From the NCBI GenBank assembly GCA_032615215.1, contig CP128433.1, forward strand, positions 3,121,501 through 3,185,500: a DNA stretch of 64,000 nucleotides, read 5' to 3'. The notes beneath the pieces are model-generated. The model worked only from the letters and a program-made list of their open reading frames with translations, had not been told where the DNA came from and did no database searches. A program made the position numbers and the translations under genes. This stretch comes from Microbulbifer sp. MKSA007. Its GTDB lineage: Bacteria; Pseudomonadota; Gammaproteobacteria; Pseudomonadales; Cellvibrionaceae. Below, in pieces: positions 36,959 through 44,848 of the stretch. Within the stretch, counting starts at the first letter, position 1; every line of letters begins with the position of its first letter.

Positions 36959-38800
36959 ATCGGGATAGGGAGGCACCTCACGATGCCTCTCCTCCCACAC
37001 CACCAGGCATACGGATCGCGTACCATGGCGGTTCAATTCTATTCCCCTTCCTATCTGCCAATTCCGGCAGCCCCAAGCTCCTAAAGTATCTATTTGGCAA
37101 TGCTCTGTAAAGGGCGGGACTTTTGCTTAGCCTCCATGATCCATGTGCTGATTTGGCCGTGTTCCACGCTAAAAAGCGATCAACACCCAGCCTTCTTAAT
37201 CTGCGGTAACCACTACGTCCCCATTGCTTCCATAAATAACATCGCAACTTCCGCCTTATCCACTTGTCCAGATCTTTCAGAGGGCTCAGTACTTCACTGA
37301 TGTCAAAGTACGCTTTCCAACCAAGCAGGGTCTTCTTTAACTCCTCTATGATCTGAGTAAACTTGCGGCCTCGTGTTCGGCGGGTGACCATTCTGATCTT
37401 TGCCTTCAATTTATTCATCGATGATTCTGATACCTTGATCCGGGCATCTTTCTTCAGCAATCTAAATCCTAGAAAGCTCCGCTTCCAGAAGTGATCCTCT
37501 GCACTCTTCTCAGCATTTACTGTGAGCTTCAGCTTACATTTGATGAAGTGCGTAAGGCTTACTTTTATCCGCTCTGCAGACCGACGACTTCCCACCAGTA
37601 TTTGAAAATCATCGGCATATCGCACAAAACTGAGTTGCCGCTTGTGCAGCTCCCAGTCCAGTTCATTAAGCACAATATTAGCTAGAAGCGGAGATAGCGG
37701 CCCACCTTGCGGGACGCCTTTTGTTGTAGCTATTACCTTGCCGTCGACTACCGTTGGCGCTTTTAGGTATCGGTTTATCAACCCCAGCACATCAGCCGGT
37801 ATTCCACTTTGCTTCAGTGTTAGCATGAGCCTGTCATGATTCACTTCATCAAAGAAGGATTTCAAGTCCATATCGATCGTCCAGCGCTTTCCTTGCCGGA
37901 CAAAGTTTTGAACCTGTCTAATCGCCTGGTGTGCCGATCGATTTGGTCTAAAACCAAAACTAAGAGCATGAAACTTAGGCTCCCATTGCTCACTGAGTAT
38001 CTGTGCGATAGCTTGTTGGATCAACCTATCTTGCACAGTGGGTATACCCAATGGACGCAGGCCTCCATTGCCTTTTGGTATAAAGACGCGTTTCACCGGT
38101 TGAGGACGATAGCTACTACTTAACACCTTGTGTCGGGTAGCAATCCAAGTCTGCTTAAGATGTTCCGGCAACTGTTTTACCGTCATACCATCGAGACCTG
38201 GCGCACCCTGGTTACGAGAAACTTGTTGTAATGCTCGAAACAGATTATTCCCATCTAGAATTCGCTGCATTAAAAGAGATGGGAAATTGGACAATGTATG
38301 ATTAAGTTTCCAGTTTGATGTTCACCCCCCAAAAAAAATATTTTTTTTCCTGGCAACTAAGTTACTTGTCAGATGCAGTCATCAAGCTCTGCATTAATAA
38401 TACTGTCCAGAATTGTTCAGGCCGTCAGTAACACGAAATCTACCTACTATGCCCTCTGCTGACTTCTATGGGTCGGTCAAAACCAATCTCTCAGTTTTCA
38501 GTTATTCCATTAACAACCCATAGACCTCCCAGGGTAAGACATTTAACTTTCTTCACGTAGATGCTGGATTTATAAAACGCAGGCCAGTTGTGGATGGAGA
38601 GCTTTATGGTCACGTGCCCACTGGCTCCACCTGCGTCACACCTCATATCCAGTTCTTGTTCATCACCCCGTGAATTTGCGTTGGGCTTCCTCCAGCCAAT
38701 ACCTCGCGATATTGACCTTGCCCTTTCGTTAACCTTCGGCTCCACGAATACCTGGTAAGAGGACTTCCACCTCTCTAGTTAAATGCCATGCCTGGCAAAC
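36959..38800 (-). mobile_element. Group IIC-attC intron inserted in an attC site
   Basis: 1842 bp. The 5' end reads GTTTGCCAGGCATGGC..., matching the GUGYGCC(C/A)GGCAUGG start of IIC-attC introns; the 3' end is a domain V/VI-like hairpin (GAGGCA...TGCCTC) closing with CCCTATCCCGAT. The flanks, ...GGCGT and TATACGC, rejoin to a normal attC end GGCGTTATACGC. The reverse transcriptase is encoded in domain IV and its last codons overlap the 3' ribozyme domains. The first 500 bases are structured RNA (domain I), not coding. Confidence 0.88.
36978..38294 (-). CDS. Group II intron reverse transcriptase / maturase (class C)
   Basis: 438 residues. RT motifs in order: GAPGLDGMTV near 31-40, PIPKGNGGLRPLGIPTVQDRLIQQA-like block near 72-95, GFRPNRSAHQAI, DMDLKSFFDEVNHDRLM, KGVPQGGPLSPLLANI and the catalytic FVRYADDFQILVG near 225; then the maturase (X) domain to about 360 and no En nuclease domain, as in class C. 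It supports splicing and retrotransposition of the surrounding intron into attC-like hairpins. Intact, so the intron may be active. Confidence 0.95.
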   Translation of the reverse strand: MSNFPSLLMQRILDGNNLFRALQQVSRNQGAPGLDGMTVKQLPEHLKQTWIATRHKVLSSSYRPQPVKRVFIPKGNGGLRPLGIPTVQDRLIQQAIAQILSEQWEPKFHALSFGFRPNRSAHQAIRQVQNFVRQGKRWTIDMDLKSFFDEVNHDRLMLTLKQSGIPADVLGLINRYLKAPTVVDGKVIATTKGVPQGGPLSPLLANIVLNELDWELHKRQLSFVRYADDFQILVGSRRSAERIKVSLTHFIKCKLKLTVNAEKSAEDHFWKRSFLGFRLLKKDARIKVSESSMNKLKAKIRMVTRRTRGRKFTQIIEELKKTLLGWKAYFDISEVLSPLKDLDKWIRRKLRCYLWKQWGRSGYRRLRRLGVDRFLAWNTAKSAHGSWRLSKSPALYRALPNRYFRSLGLPELADRKGNRIEPPWYAIRMPGGVGGEAS

Positions 38801-38854
38801 ACGCCGCTAGCATGGGCGCAGCTTTAGCTGCGTCCAATGCCTTGCTTTGTTAAC
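38801..38854 (-). other. attC site 2, larger part (split by the group II intron)
   Basis: From GTTAAC at 38854, through AAAGCAAGGCATTGGACGCAG and its mirror CTGCGCCCATGCTAGC, to GGCGT at the intron edge. The remaining TATACGC is at 36958-36952. Rejoined, it is a compact attC of about 60 bp with a clear imperfect palindrome. Confidence 0.82.
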
Positions 38855-38858
38855 TGTT

Positions 38859-39260
38859 TTACCTATATTCAACGTAAATTTCCCCAGAGCCTATCGGCAA
38901 CTCTTTATTCAAGATCTCAATTAGATCAATGACACTATCAGTTTGCTCTAGGTCTTGATACTCACAAGCATACCAAGCAATGAATTTTGCCCCTTTATAT
39001 ATTAACTCTCCTAATAACTTTCCAAGTTGAGTAGAACTTAAAGGATCGCCTTGTGACAACTGAAGTCCAGCTTCGGAAAATATACTGTCTGTAGTATCAC
39101 CAGTTTCATCTAAAACTGCCCGTGCATGAGACTGATCAATACCGTAGTAGTCGACTACTTCACCGAATACTTCCTGTGCTTCGCTGGCAGGCACAAAAGT
39201 AATGTCTGAAACATCAGTTGTAGGCTTGAGATCTATAATTGCGAGTAAAAACTGGCTCAT
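38859..39260 (-). CDS. Integron cassette protein, hypothetical
   Basis: 133 residues, acidic and soluble, not recognised. Contains an EEQ/GQ-like helical middle (FGEVVDYYGIDQSHARAVLDE) and FIAWYACEYQDLEQTDSVIDLIEIL. Begins 12 bases after attC 3 and stops 5 bases before attC 2, so it fills one cassette. This is the size and style of immunity or stress proteins in cassettes, but no function can be assigned. Confidence 0.7.
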   Translation of the reverse strand: MSQFLLAIIDLKPTTDVSDITFVPASEAQEVFGEVVDYYGIDQSHARAVLDETGDTTDSIFSEAGLQLSQGDPLSSTQLGKLLGELIYKGAKFIAWYACEYQDLEQTDSVIDLIEILNKELPIGSGEIYVEYR

Positions 39261-39271
39261 GTTCGAATACA

Positions 39272-39361
39272 GTTAACGCAAAGCTAAAAGGCCGGAGGCA
39301 TTTTTTGCCGGAGGTCCAGCCCACGTTTTTTGGGGGCGAATTTTCAGCGTTTTGTTATAAC
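39272..39361 (-). other. attC site 3
   Basis: GTTATAAC...GTTAAC ends, with AAAACGCTGAAAA / TTTTAGCTTTGCGTT arms and a central GACCTCCGGC / GCCTCCGGCC hairpin. Contains the TAA of the upstream cassette ORF. 90 bp. The TGGACCTCCGGC segment is shared with attC 4 (CGGACCTCCGGC), showing one cassette lineage. Confidence 0.85.
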
Positions 39362-39588
39362 GTCTCATCTAATCTCTCTGATACAGAAAGGCTTTTTCTA
39401 AGTAGCAGCGAGACCAAATATATAATTGCCAGAGGAGGTAATAATGCCATAAATCCACCAACTACAACCGCTCGTTTAACCTTTAAGGTTTTTTTGATAG
39501 CTAGCATATAGCTAAGAGCTAATACAACACAAAACCATAGCAATATACCCAGGGCTTCGATATTGGAAATATTAAACAGCTCGTACAT
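39355..39588 (-). CDS. Integron cassette protein, two-helix membrane protein
   Basis: 77 residues with helices LGILLWFCVVLALSYMLAI and VVVGGFMALLPPLAIIYLVSLLL. Not recognised. Starts 21 bases after attC 4 and its TAA stop is part of attC 3. Confidence 0.65.
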   Translation of the reverse strand: MYELFNISNIEALGILLWFCVVLALSYMLAIKKTLKVKRAVVVGGFMALLPPLAIIYLVSLLLRKSLSVSERLDETL

Positions 39589-39608
39589 TCCGCATTATCC
39601 ATTAAGGA

Positions 39609-39662
39609 GCTATAACGCCGCGCACAATGGCCGGAGGTCCGATTGCTGCGCCTTGTTATACC
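39609..39662 (-). other. attC site 4
   Basis: GTATAAC...GTTATAGC ends; GGCGCAGCAAT.CGGACCTCCGGCC folds against ATTGTGCGCGGC. About 54 bp, the minimal attC size. Confidence 0.85.
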
Positions 39663-39956
39663 TCACTCGTATATTTTTCCAGCGTGTAATATTTGGGCCA
39701 TACGCTTCCAAGGGTTAACCTCTTTAGGCATGAGTGGCAAACCATTAATTGATGAGTTTGCCCATGCAGCGGACGCATCAAGATACTGCCCAATAGTCTC
39801 ATGCTCCCATCCATTACGACCTCGGCCATATGGATTACTTGGACTGGCTTTCTCATGTTCTTCCTCATCTAGTCTGTCAGCAGCAAGGGCTTCCAAGAAT
39901 AGAATGAAAGTTTCTTCGTTATGTACTTCGTCTTCGAGCTTAGCTAAATCTTTCAT
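39663..39956 (-). CDS. Integron cassette protein, DUF7660-like
   Basis: 97 residues from ATG 39956; the frame remains open through attC 5, but that upstream part is the recombination site, not protein. The layout, a FILFLEALAADRLDEEE helix, then NGWEHETIGQYLDASAAW, resembles DUF7660 proteins, small acidic proteins common in cassettes and polymorphic-toxin immunity loci. Function unknown; immunity is only a guess. TGA stop lies just before attC 4. Confidence 0.65.
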   Translation of the reverse strand: MKDLAKLEDEVHNEETFILFLEALAADRLDEEEHEKASPSNPYGRGRNGWEHETIGQYLDASAAWANSSINGLPLMPKEVNPWKRMAQILHAGKIYE

Positions 39957-39959
39957 AAG

Positions 39960-40044
39960 GTATAACGCCCAGCACACGGGCGGCCGAAGCGCAGCGTAGG
40001 CCGTCCAGCCCGCGTTTTTTGCGGGCGACCGTGCTGCTGCTTGT
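39960..40044 (-). other. attC site 5, larger part (split by an IS1111-type element)
   Basis: Right core GGCGTTATAC at 39966-39957 side, then CCGTGTGCTG pairing with CAGCACGG and a GCCCGC/GCGGGC hairpin. The other core (GCCTTAACAAG, 41244-41234) is on the far side of the insertion; CTTGT is present at both junctions. Joining the two gives a full attC. Confidence 0.82.
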
Positions 40045-41233
40045 ATGGTTGTTCTTGCCTGATTCTGATGTTGAAAATCCTTTTCGCTAACGGGTAAATT
40101 GAGACCCACCTTCGGCGGCCACCGAAGGCCTTGTTTGTCACAGTTCGTTGCTGCGCCGGTTTATAAAGACCGTTAACAAGTAGGAACGTGACAGACACTC
40201 ACTAGGCATAACTCGAATAGTCATGTGGGCCTCGAGCCCGAATAGCAAGGCGGAGATAGCTTATCTTATGGAACCTAAAGAGATCAATGTCGGTATCGAT
40301 ACCAGCAGTAAACAACTCGATATTTATGTGAGACCTACTGGCCAGTTTTTTAGTGTTGCCAATGATAAAAACGGCATTAAGGATGCCATTAAACAACTAC
40401 AACCTCTTAAACCTCAAAGAGTATTAATAGAGTCTACAGGAAGACTCGAATTAGAGTTTGTTTGCGCCGCCGACAAAGCAGGATTACCTGTTGTTGTTTG
40501 CAACCCTTCACAGATAAGAAGCTTCGCTAAATCCGCAGGGCGCCTCGCCAAAACTGACAAGCTAGATGCAATGGATATTGCACATTTTGGTGAGGCCATG
40601 AAGCCAAGACTATCGGAGCTAAAGCCAGAAAAACTCAGGAATATCAGTGACTTACTGGTAGTACGAAGTCAGTGTTTAGAAATGAGTACAATGCAAAAGA
40701 ATCGGCTTCAGAGAATGCCGAAATCAGTACACAAACCTATACGGACCATTCTAAACACCATCAAGAAAGAGTTACAAAGTATCGACAAACAACTAGATAA
40801 ACTGGTTAACAGTGTGCCTGAGTGGCGGCAAAGGCGAGACCTATTGTTAAGCGCTAAAGGAGTCGGAAATGTATTGGCTTATACGCTGATGAGTGAACTT
40901 CCCGAGCTAGGAAAATTGAACCGTAAAGAAATCGCTGCACTTGTCGGTATCGCCCCGATGAACCGTGATAGCGGCAGCTTCCAGGGAAAGAGATATATTC
41001 GGGGTGGAAGGCATCGTGTACGAACGGTTTTGTTTGTTTCCATCATGTCGGCCATACAGCATCATCCCAAACTAAAGCCGATGTACAAGCGATTAGTCGA
41101 CGCTGGCAAACCTAAAAAGGTCGCTCTGATTGCCTGCATGAGAAAGCAGATTACGATACTGAATACGATGGTGAAAAATAACACCTACTGGGATGAAAGT
41201 ATGGCTTAATAACTTGACGAGCAACCATAGTCA
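40045..41233 (+). mobile_element. IS110-family insertion sequence, IS1111-attC group
   Basis: About 1.19 kb with subterminal inverted repeats (ATGGTTGTTCTTG left; ATGGTTGCTCGTC right, reverse strand) as in the IS1111 subgroup, no long terminal repeats, and an intact DEDD transposase. It is inserted within an attC core, between CTTGT on each side, the known target preference of IS1111-attC elements. Confidence 0.85.
40268..41209 (+). CDS. IS110/IS1111 family DEDD transposase
   Basis: 313 residues from ATG 40268 (an upstream ATG at 40223 adds 15 atypical residues). N-terminal RuvC-like DEDD domain with NVGIDTSSKQLDIYV (first Asp), VLIESTGRLELEFV (Glu) and AKTDKLDAMDIAHFGEA (two Asp); C-terminal transposase_20 domain with LLSAKGVGNVLAYTLMSELPELG, ALVGIAPMNRDSGSFQGKR and the essential Ser region. 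Complete, so the element could be active. Confidence 0.95.
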   Translation: MEPKEINVGIDTSSKQLDIYVRPTGQFFSVANDKNGIKDAIKQLQPLKPQRVLIESTGRLELEFVCAADKAGLPVVVCNPSQIRSFAKSAGRLAKTDKLDAMDIAHFGEAMKPRLSELKPEKLRNISDLLVVRSQCLEMSTMQKNRLQRMPKSVHKPIRTILNTIKKELQSIDKQLDKLVNSVPEWRQRRDLLLSAKGVGNVLAYTLMSELPELGKLNRKEIAALVGIAPMNRDSGSFQGKRYIRGGRHRVRTVLFVSIMSAIQHHPKLKPMYKRLVDAGKPKKVALIACMRKQITILNTMVKNNTYWDESMA

Positions 41234-41247
41234 CTTGTTAAGGCTAC

Positions 41248-41730
41248 TTACCAGTTATGAAATTTGTGACATTCTGGTGAGCCACACTGTAATGATTTTA
41301 GATATATTGCATGTTTTTTAAGCGCATCAGTACGAAAATTAGCCATTGATATGATACAGTTCATCCCTATACCCTGGCCAAACCTTAGATGCTGTGAATT
41401 ATCTTCATAGTTACACATGGCTTCTCTAAACTCTTCCCACTTTATTTGGGCTTCGACAAAGCTGCTCTTTGGTTTATGTTTTCCATCATCATCTTCAATC
41501 AAAGATAAAGCCGCTTCATATGCTTCTTGAAGCTGTTTCTCAGCTTCATCTCTTTTTATTTTCAGACACATCGAAGTTTCATGTCTTGTTGCATAGTCAC
41601 ACGGATTTTTAAGAACACCATCGATACATACTAAATTGCCTTCAATCTGGTGCCCCTCACATTCATCACCTATTTGTTGGCAATACGCAATTGTTGGTAA
41701 AGATAGTAGTATGGCTATTATAAATCTCAA
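41248..41730 (-). CDS. Integron cassette protein: secreted LprI/DUF1311-like protein
   Basis: 160 residues with a Sec signal peptide ending at about YC (residue 17). Cysteine-rich: CDYATRHETSMCLKIKRDEAEKQLQEAYEAAL followed by QIKWEEFREAMCNYED and GMNCIISMANFRTDALKKHAIYL, the DUF1311/LprI pattern of a helical bundle with disulfides; LprI of mycobacteria inhibits lysozyme. Starts at TTG 41730 with a strong GGGAGAGAG. Ends just before the attC 5 half, so it is a cassette; the attC on its 5' side is cut by the IS91-type element. Confidence 0.75.
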   Translation of the reverse strand: MRFIIAILLSLPTIAYCQQIGDECEGHQIEGNLVCIDGVLKNPCDYATRHETSMCLKIKRDEAEKQLQEAYEAALSLIEDDDGKHKPKSSFVEAQIKWEEFREAMCNYEDNSQHLRFGQGIGMNCIISMANFRTDALKKHAIYLKSLQCGSPECHKFHNW

Positions 41731-41742
41731 TTCTCTCTCCCT

Positions 41743-41758
41743 ATGCCTTAACGCTTAG
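41743..41758 (-). other. Half attC site 6 at the IS91-type element edge
   Basis: CTAAGCGTTAAGGC is the right-hand end of an attC (compare GCGTTATAC of the others and GCCTTAACAAG of attC 5). The left-hand half is missing; IS-type sequence begins directly beside it. Confidence 0.6.
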
Positions 41759-41759
41759 A

Positions 41760-43070
41760 TAACCTGCACTGCAGGCGGTAAAAAAAATGACCTGGCATTG
41801 AATTTAGGCCGAACTAAAGAGGCCCATTCCTGCAGTGTCTGGTTCATCGCCATGTTGTACATTCCCGCCGGCACTATCTTGCCGAGCCGCCCCCTTTATA
41901 AAGGAAATTCCTTTTTTCGCCTTAGACCACACTCGGCCAGTCAACTTTGTAGATTCATGGCACTGCCCACACTCTACCATCAGATCTTGGATTTGCAATC
42001 CAGCTGGGAGTCGTTGATCTTTCATTAAACCCACTTGATTACTACATAGATCGTGCTTTTTCTTATTGCACCCAGCATATAATCCATAACTCCGTACCAT
42101 GTGTTTTCCTATTGGAGGTATGTGCTGCAAGACACGTCTTAAGAACTCCTGAGGCTTTAACCGAAGTTGCTTACGTCGCTGGTCACGGTGATCAAAATAA
42201 CGAAAATCCAGCCCCTTATGATCCACGTTTAATATCTGCTTTGGCTTAAGCGGGCCACCTTTGATGTAGCGTGAAAAATACAGCAGAACGCCTTGACCAT
42301 GCTCATACCGTTCTTGAATACGAACCGACCATTCCTTGCGATAGCAAGCTTTAAAGAGGATATCAAACTGGCCAATTGACCAACTGGGAGGAAGCTTGAG
42401 TAACCCGGCACGATACTGTTCTAATAAAAGCGCTTGAAATTTTCCCCTATAAAGACTCTTAACCACTCGCACAGGCAATAAATATTCACCTGTTTCTTTC
42501 CATTTTTCCCTTAAAGTCAAGCCGCCAGCAGTTATCAAACAGTGTATATGGGGATGTAAAGTTAACTGTCTTCCCCAAGTATGCAGAGCCATAAGCATCC
42601 CGGGAGTTACTCCGTGATAGTCTTTACTCGCCATTAATTCAAACAGGGTTTCTTTACTCGACAAAAAGAGTATATCTGTAAGCTTCTCTTCGTTGTATTG
42701 CCATAACGGCAGATACTCATGAGGTATAGTAAAGACCACATGAAAATGTTCTGTATCAAATAATTTACGACGCTGCTGATCAACCCACTGGAGCTGTTTT
42801 CTGCCTGAGCAGAGGGGCAACTTCTATGCCTACAAGAATGATGCTGTTCAGTGACATGGTTGTGCTTACAACGATAATAACTGCTTCCCATCGATTTTGT
42901 ACGGCATTCTTGTATCGAGGAGATAGCCTTTAAATTTTTTAGTGGTTGCGCAGTTTTAGATAAATAACCACTGTACGCAGAAAATATATTTTGCAATACC
43001 CGGTTATGCATTTTCTAAAATGCCTCTTATAATTTAAAAGTGGCACCACTCCCGCGCAGCGGGTTTGTAC
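41760..43070 (-). mobile_element. IS91-family insertion sequence (ends approximate)
   Basis: Contains a Y2/HUH transposase gene spanning nearly its whole length. The left end begins next to the half attC with the small palindrome CCTGCACTGCAGG; toward the right there is a palindrome CCCGCTGCGCGGG near 43053-43065 that could be an oriIS/terIS hairpin. No terminal inverted repeats, as expected for this rolling-circle family. Confidence 0.65.
41804..43011 (-). pseudogene. IS91-family transposase, one-base frameshift (possibly sequencing error)
   Basis: The zinc-binding N-terminus (YYRCKHNHVTEQHHSCRHRSCP) and the catalytic body are in different frames; one more C in the run of four at minus 42817-42814 gives a continuous 402-residue protein with the finger completed as SCPLC. 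The body has the HUH motif LHPHIHCLITAGGL and the catalytic tyrosine region LLYFSRYIKGGPL, then a basic region and Cys pairs. It is a rolling-circle transposase. If the base is really missing, it is inactive. Confidence 0.85.
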
Positions 43071-43507
43071 AACAGTTAATTCAAAAGAAGCGTCTTTATA
43101 TCACTCTTCTATATAATTCTACTCACTTCTTTCAAGATAACCTCAAAAACCCAATAATATCAGGAAGTTAAGAGCTTTGACATAATTCTCAACAGGTAGA
43201 TATAAAGCAGGCGCTATATATCTACCTGCTTTTTCTGCTCTTAATAACATTATCAACCCTATAAAAATCAAAGAGATAGATCGTCATTTCCAGAAATAGG
43301 AGAAGCTTCTCTTGAATTCTGATATATAGAGCAAGCCTCAACTGTCTTAACCGCCTTTATTCCCGGGCAACTAACCGTGCGCTTAGTCTCAAATAGCTCT
43401 ATCGCTCTTACCTGGCTTACGCTGCTCAATGACAGGCTCCGTCAACTATTCACCACCTGCTATCTTGCTTTAAGCAGCAAAGCTGAAGCTAGGGGGAGGA
43501 AGTGGTT
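43071..43507. other. Leader region of the MFS gene
   Basis: About 440 bases with no ORF. The notable element is the terminator hairpin at 43193-43235, which would act on plus-strand transcription although no plus-strand gene lies upstream. Confidence 0.5.
43193..43235 (+). terminator. Strong hairpin terminator / possible attenuator before the MFS gene
   Basis: Perfect 12-bp stem CAGGTAGATATA / TATATCTACCTG, 12-base loop, followed by CTTTTTC. It is 273 bases before the MFS start codon. Either it ended a gene now deleted by the mobile elements or it is a regulatory leader. Confidence 0.75.
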
Positions 43508-44740
43508 ATGTCTGTCATGTGCCGTTTAGCCCTTTTGGCAGTAGTTTTTGTAGATCTGATGGGTCAGGGATTGCTGTTCCCGATCATCAATGAATTGGTT
43601 ATGTCGACAAAATTCCAGTTCCTACCTACTGATACGCCACAATCAACTCGGCACTTGTACTATGGAGTTGTGATCGGCAGCTTCTTTCTGGCGTGGTTTA
43701 TTGGGTCCGTATATATCGCCAAACTGTCTGACAGTATCGGACGCAAAACTGCCATGGTGCTGTGTCTGGTGGGGGCTATGGCCGGATACGCGATCACTGT
43801 TCTCTCTTTGCTAAGCAATAGTCTCTGGCTTCTTATTCTCGGACGAGTGATCAGCGGCTTTACTGCGGGAAACCAACCTATTGCTCAAGCAGCAATGATT
43901 GATGCCAGCCAAAGTGAGCTGGAGGCCTCCAAGAACCTAGGGTTATTGGTAGCCGGAATGAGTGCTGGGGCAGTAGCTGGACCGATTATGGCAGGGGTCT
44001 TGGCAGACAGGGAGCTATTGGGGAGCATAGCCAGTATCCAACTGCCCTTTTACTTTGCGCTGGTACTTGTCGCTATTACTTTGTTTTTGATCCTGACCTT
44101 TTATCACGATACCCGGGAAGCCCCGATGCAGCTTAGGCTTCGCTTTCTGGATCTATTTACTCAGTTTATACATCTGAAGGACCGCCCTCGCGTCGTCCGA
44201 CTTTGCCCTGCCTATCTCTGTTTCATGCTGGTGCATCTCAGCTTTTATATATTTATCACAAACTATTTAAGCAGTAGATTCCAGGCAGGCCTGCTAATAA
44301 ACAGTATGGCCATGCTGACTATGGGTATTGCGGTGGCAATTTCCAGCCTCTTTATGGTCAAGCCTGTTTTGTCCCGCTGGACTAAACCCCTGGTAGTTAC
44401 AGTTTCCGCCTTAGTGATGGGAGCGAGCGCGTTAGTCTTCGTATTCAGCAGCCATATTTGGCTATGTTATCTCAGTGTGTTCTTCGCGTACCTTTGCTTT
44501 GGGCTCGCTTACCCCGCCCTCTTGAATATATTCGCCAATAGTGTCGATGAAACGGAACAGGGTTGGGTAATGGGAATAGCTACTGCGGGCTTCACGCTGG
44601 TAGCAAGCTTGATTTCGCTCGCGGGGGGCATGGCAATGGAAGTTGATATCCGCTTACCGTTTTACATTACAGCAGCTGCATCGATATTAGTATTTGTTTT
44701 AATCCGGTGGAGCTGGCGCAAACTCCCTGGCGTAGCATAG
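43508..44740 (+). CDS. Major facilitator superfamily drug/metabolite exporter (DHA1 type)
   Basis: 410 residues, 12 predicted membrane helices. After helix 2 the motif A variant AKLSDSIGRKTAMVL is present, and helix 4-5 has GRVISGFTAGNQPIAQAAMIDAS, typical of proton-driven multidrug exporters. ATG 43508 is preferred over GTG 43502 because AGGGGGAGG lies 8 bases upstream. It converges on the adenylation/oxoamine synthase gene with a shared terminator between, and probably exports that enzyme's product. Flanked on the left by IS91, so the pair may have been acquired. Confidence 0.9.
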   Translation: MSVMCRLALLAVVFVDLMGQGLLFPIINELVMSTKFQFLPTDTPQSTRHLYYGVVIGSFFLAWFIGSVYIAKLSDSIGRKTAMVLCLVGAMAGYAITVLSLLSNSLWLLILGRVISGFTAGNQPIAQAAMIDASQSELEASKNLGLLVAGMSAGAVAGPIMAGVLADRELLGSIASIQLPFYFALVLVAITLFLILTFYHDTREAPMQLRLRFLDLFTQFIHLKDRPRVVRLCPAYLCFMLVHLSFYIFITNYLSSRFQAGLLINSMAMLTMGIAVAISSLFMVKPVLSRWTKPLVVTVSALVMGASALVFVFSSHIWLCYLSVFFAYLCFGLAYPALLNIFANSVDETEQGWVMGIATAGFTLVASLISLAGGMAMEVDIRLPFYITAAASILVFVLIRWSWRKLPGVA

Positions 44741-44792
44741 TGAAAAATCAGGCAAATAAGTAACCGACCTACTCTGCCAGTGACACCAGACG

Positions 44793-44822
44793 TGGGCCCT
44801 TCAGGATAAGCTGAAAGGCCCA
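44793..44822. terminator. Bidirectional terminator between the MFS and NRPS-like genes
   Basis: TGGGCC-TTCAG pairs with CTGAA-GGCCCA around a GATAAG loop, with single bulges. Placed in the 108-bp gap between convergent stops. Confidence 0.7.
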
Positions 44823-44848
44823 TAACTTTATACCTCGCCCCTCATTAG

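Noticed and set aside
38491..38745. 84-codon minus-strand ORF upstream of the RT gene
   Set aside because: It lies in domain I of the group II intron RNA; the sequence is explained by ribozyme structure and has no protein features.
39957..40109. N-terminal extension of the DUF7660-like cassette ORF
   Set aside because: These codons are the attC 5 palindrome and IS edge, not protein.
29129..43100. Integrative element bounded by tRNA-Ser att sites
   Set aside because: No repeat of the tRNA 3' end and no tyrosine recombinase could be found in the window, so the boundaries are unproven.
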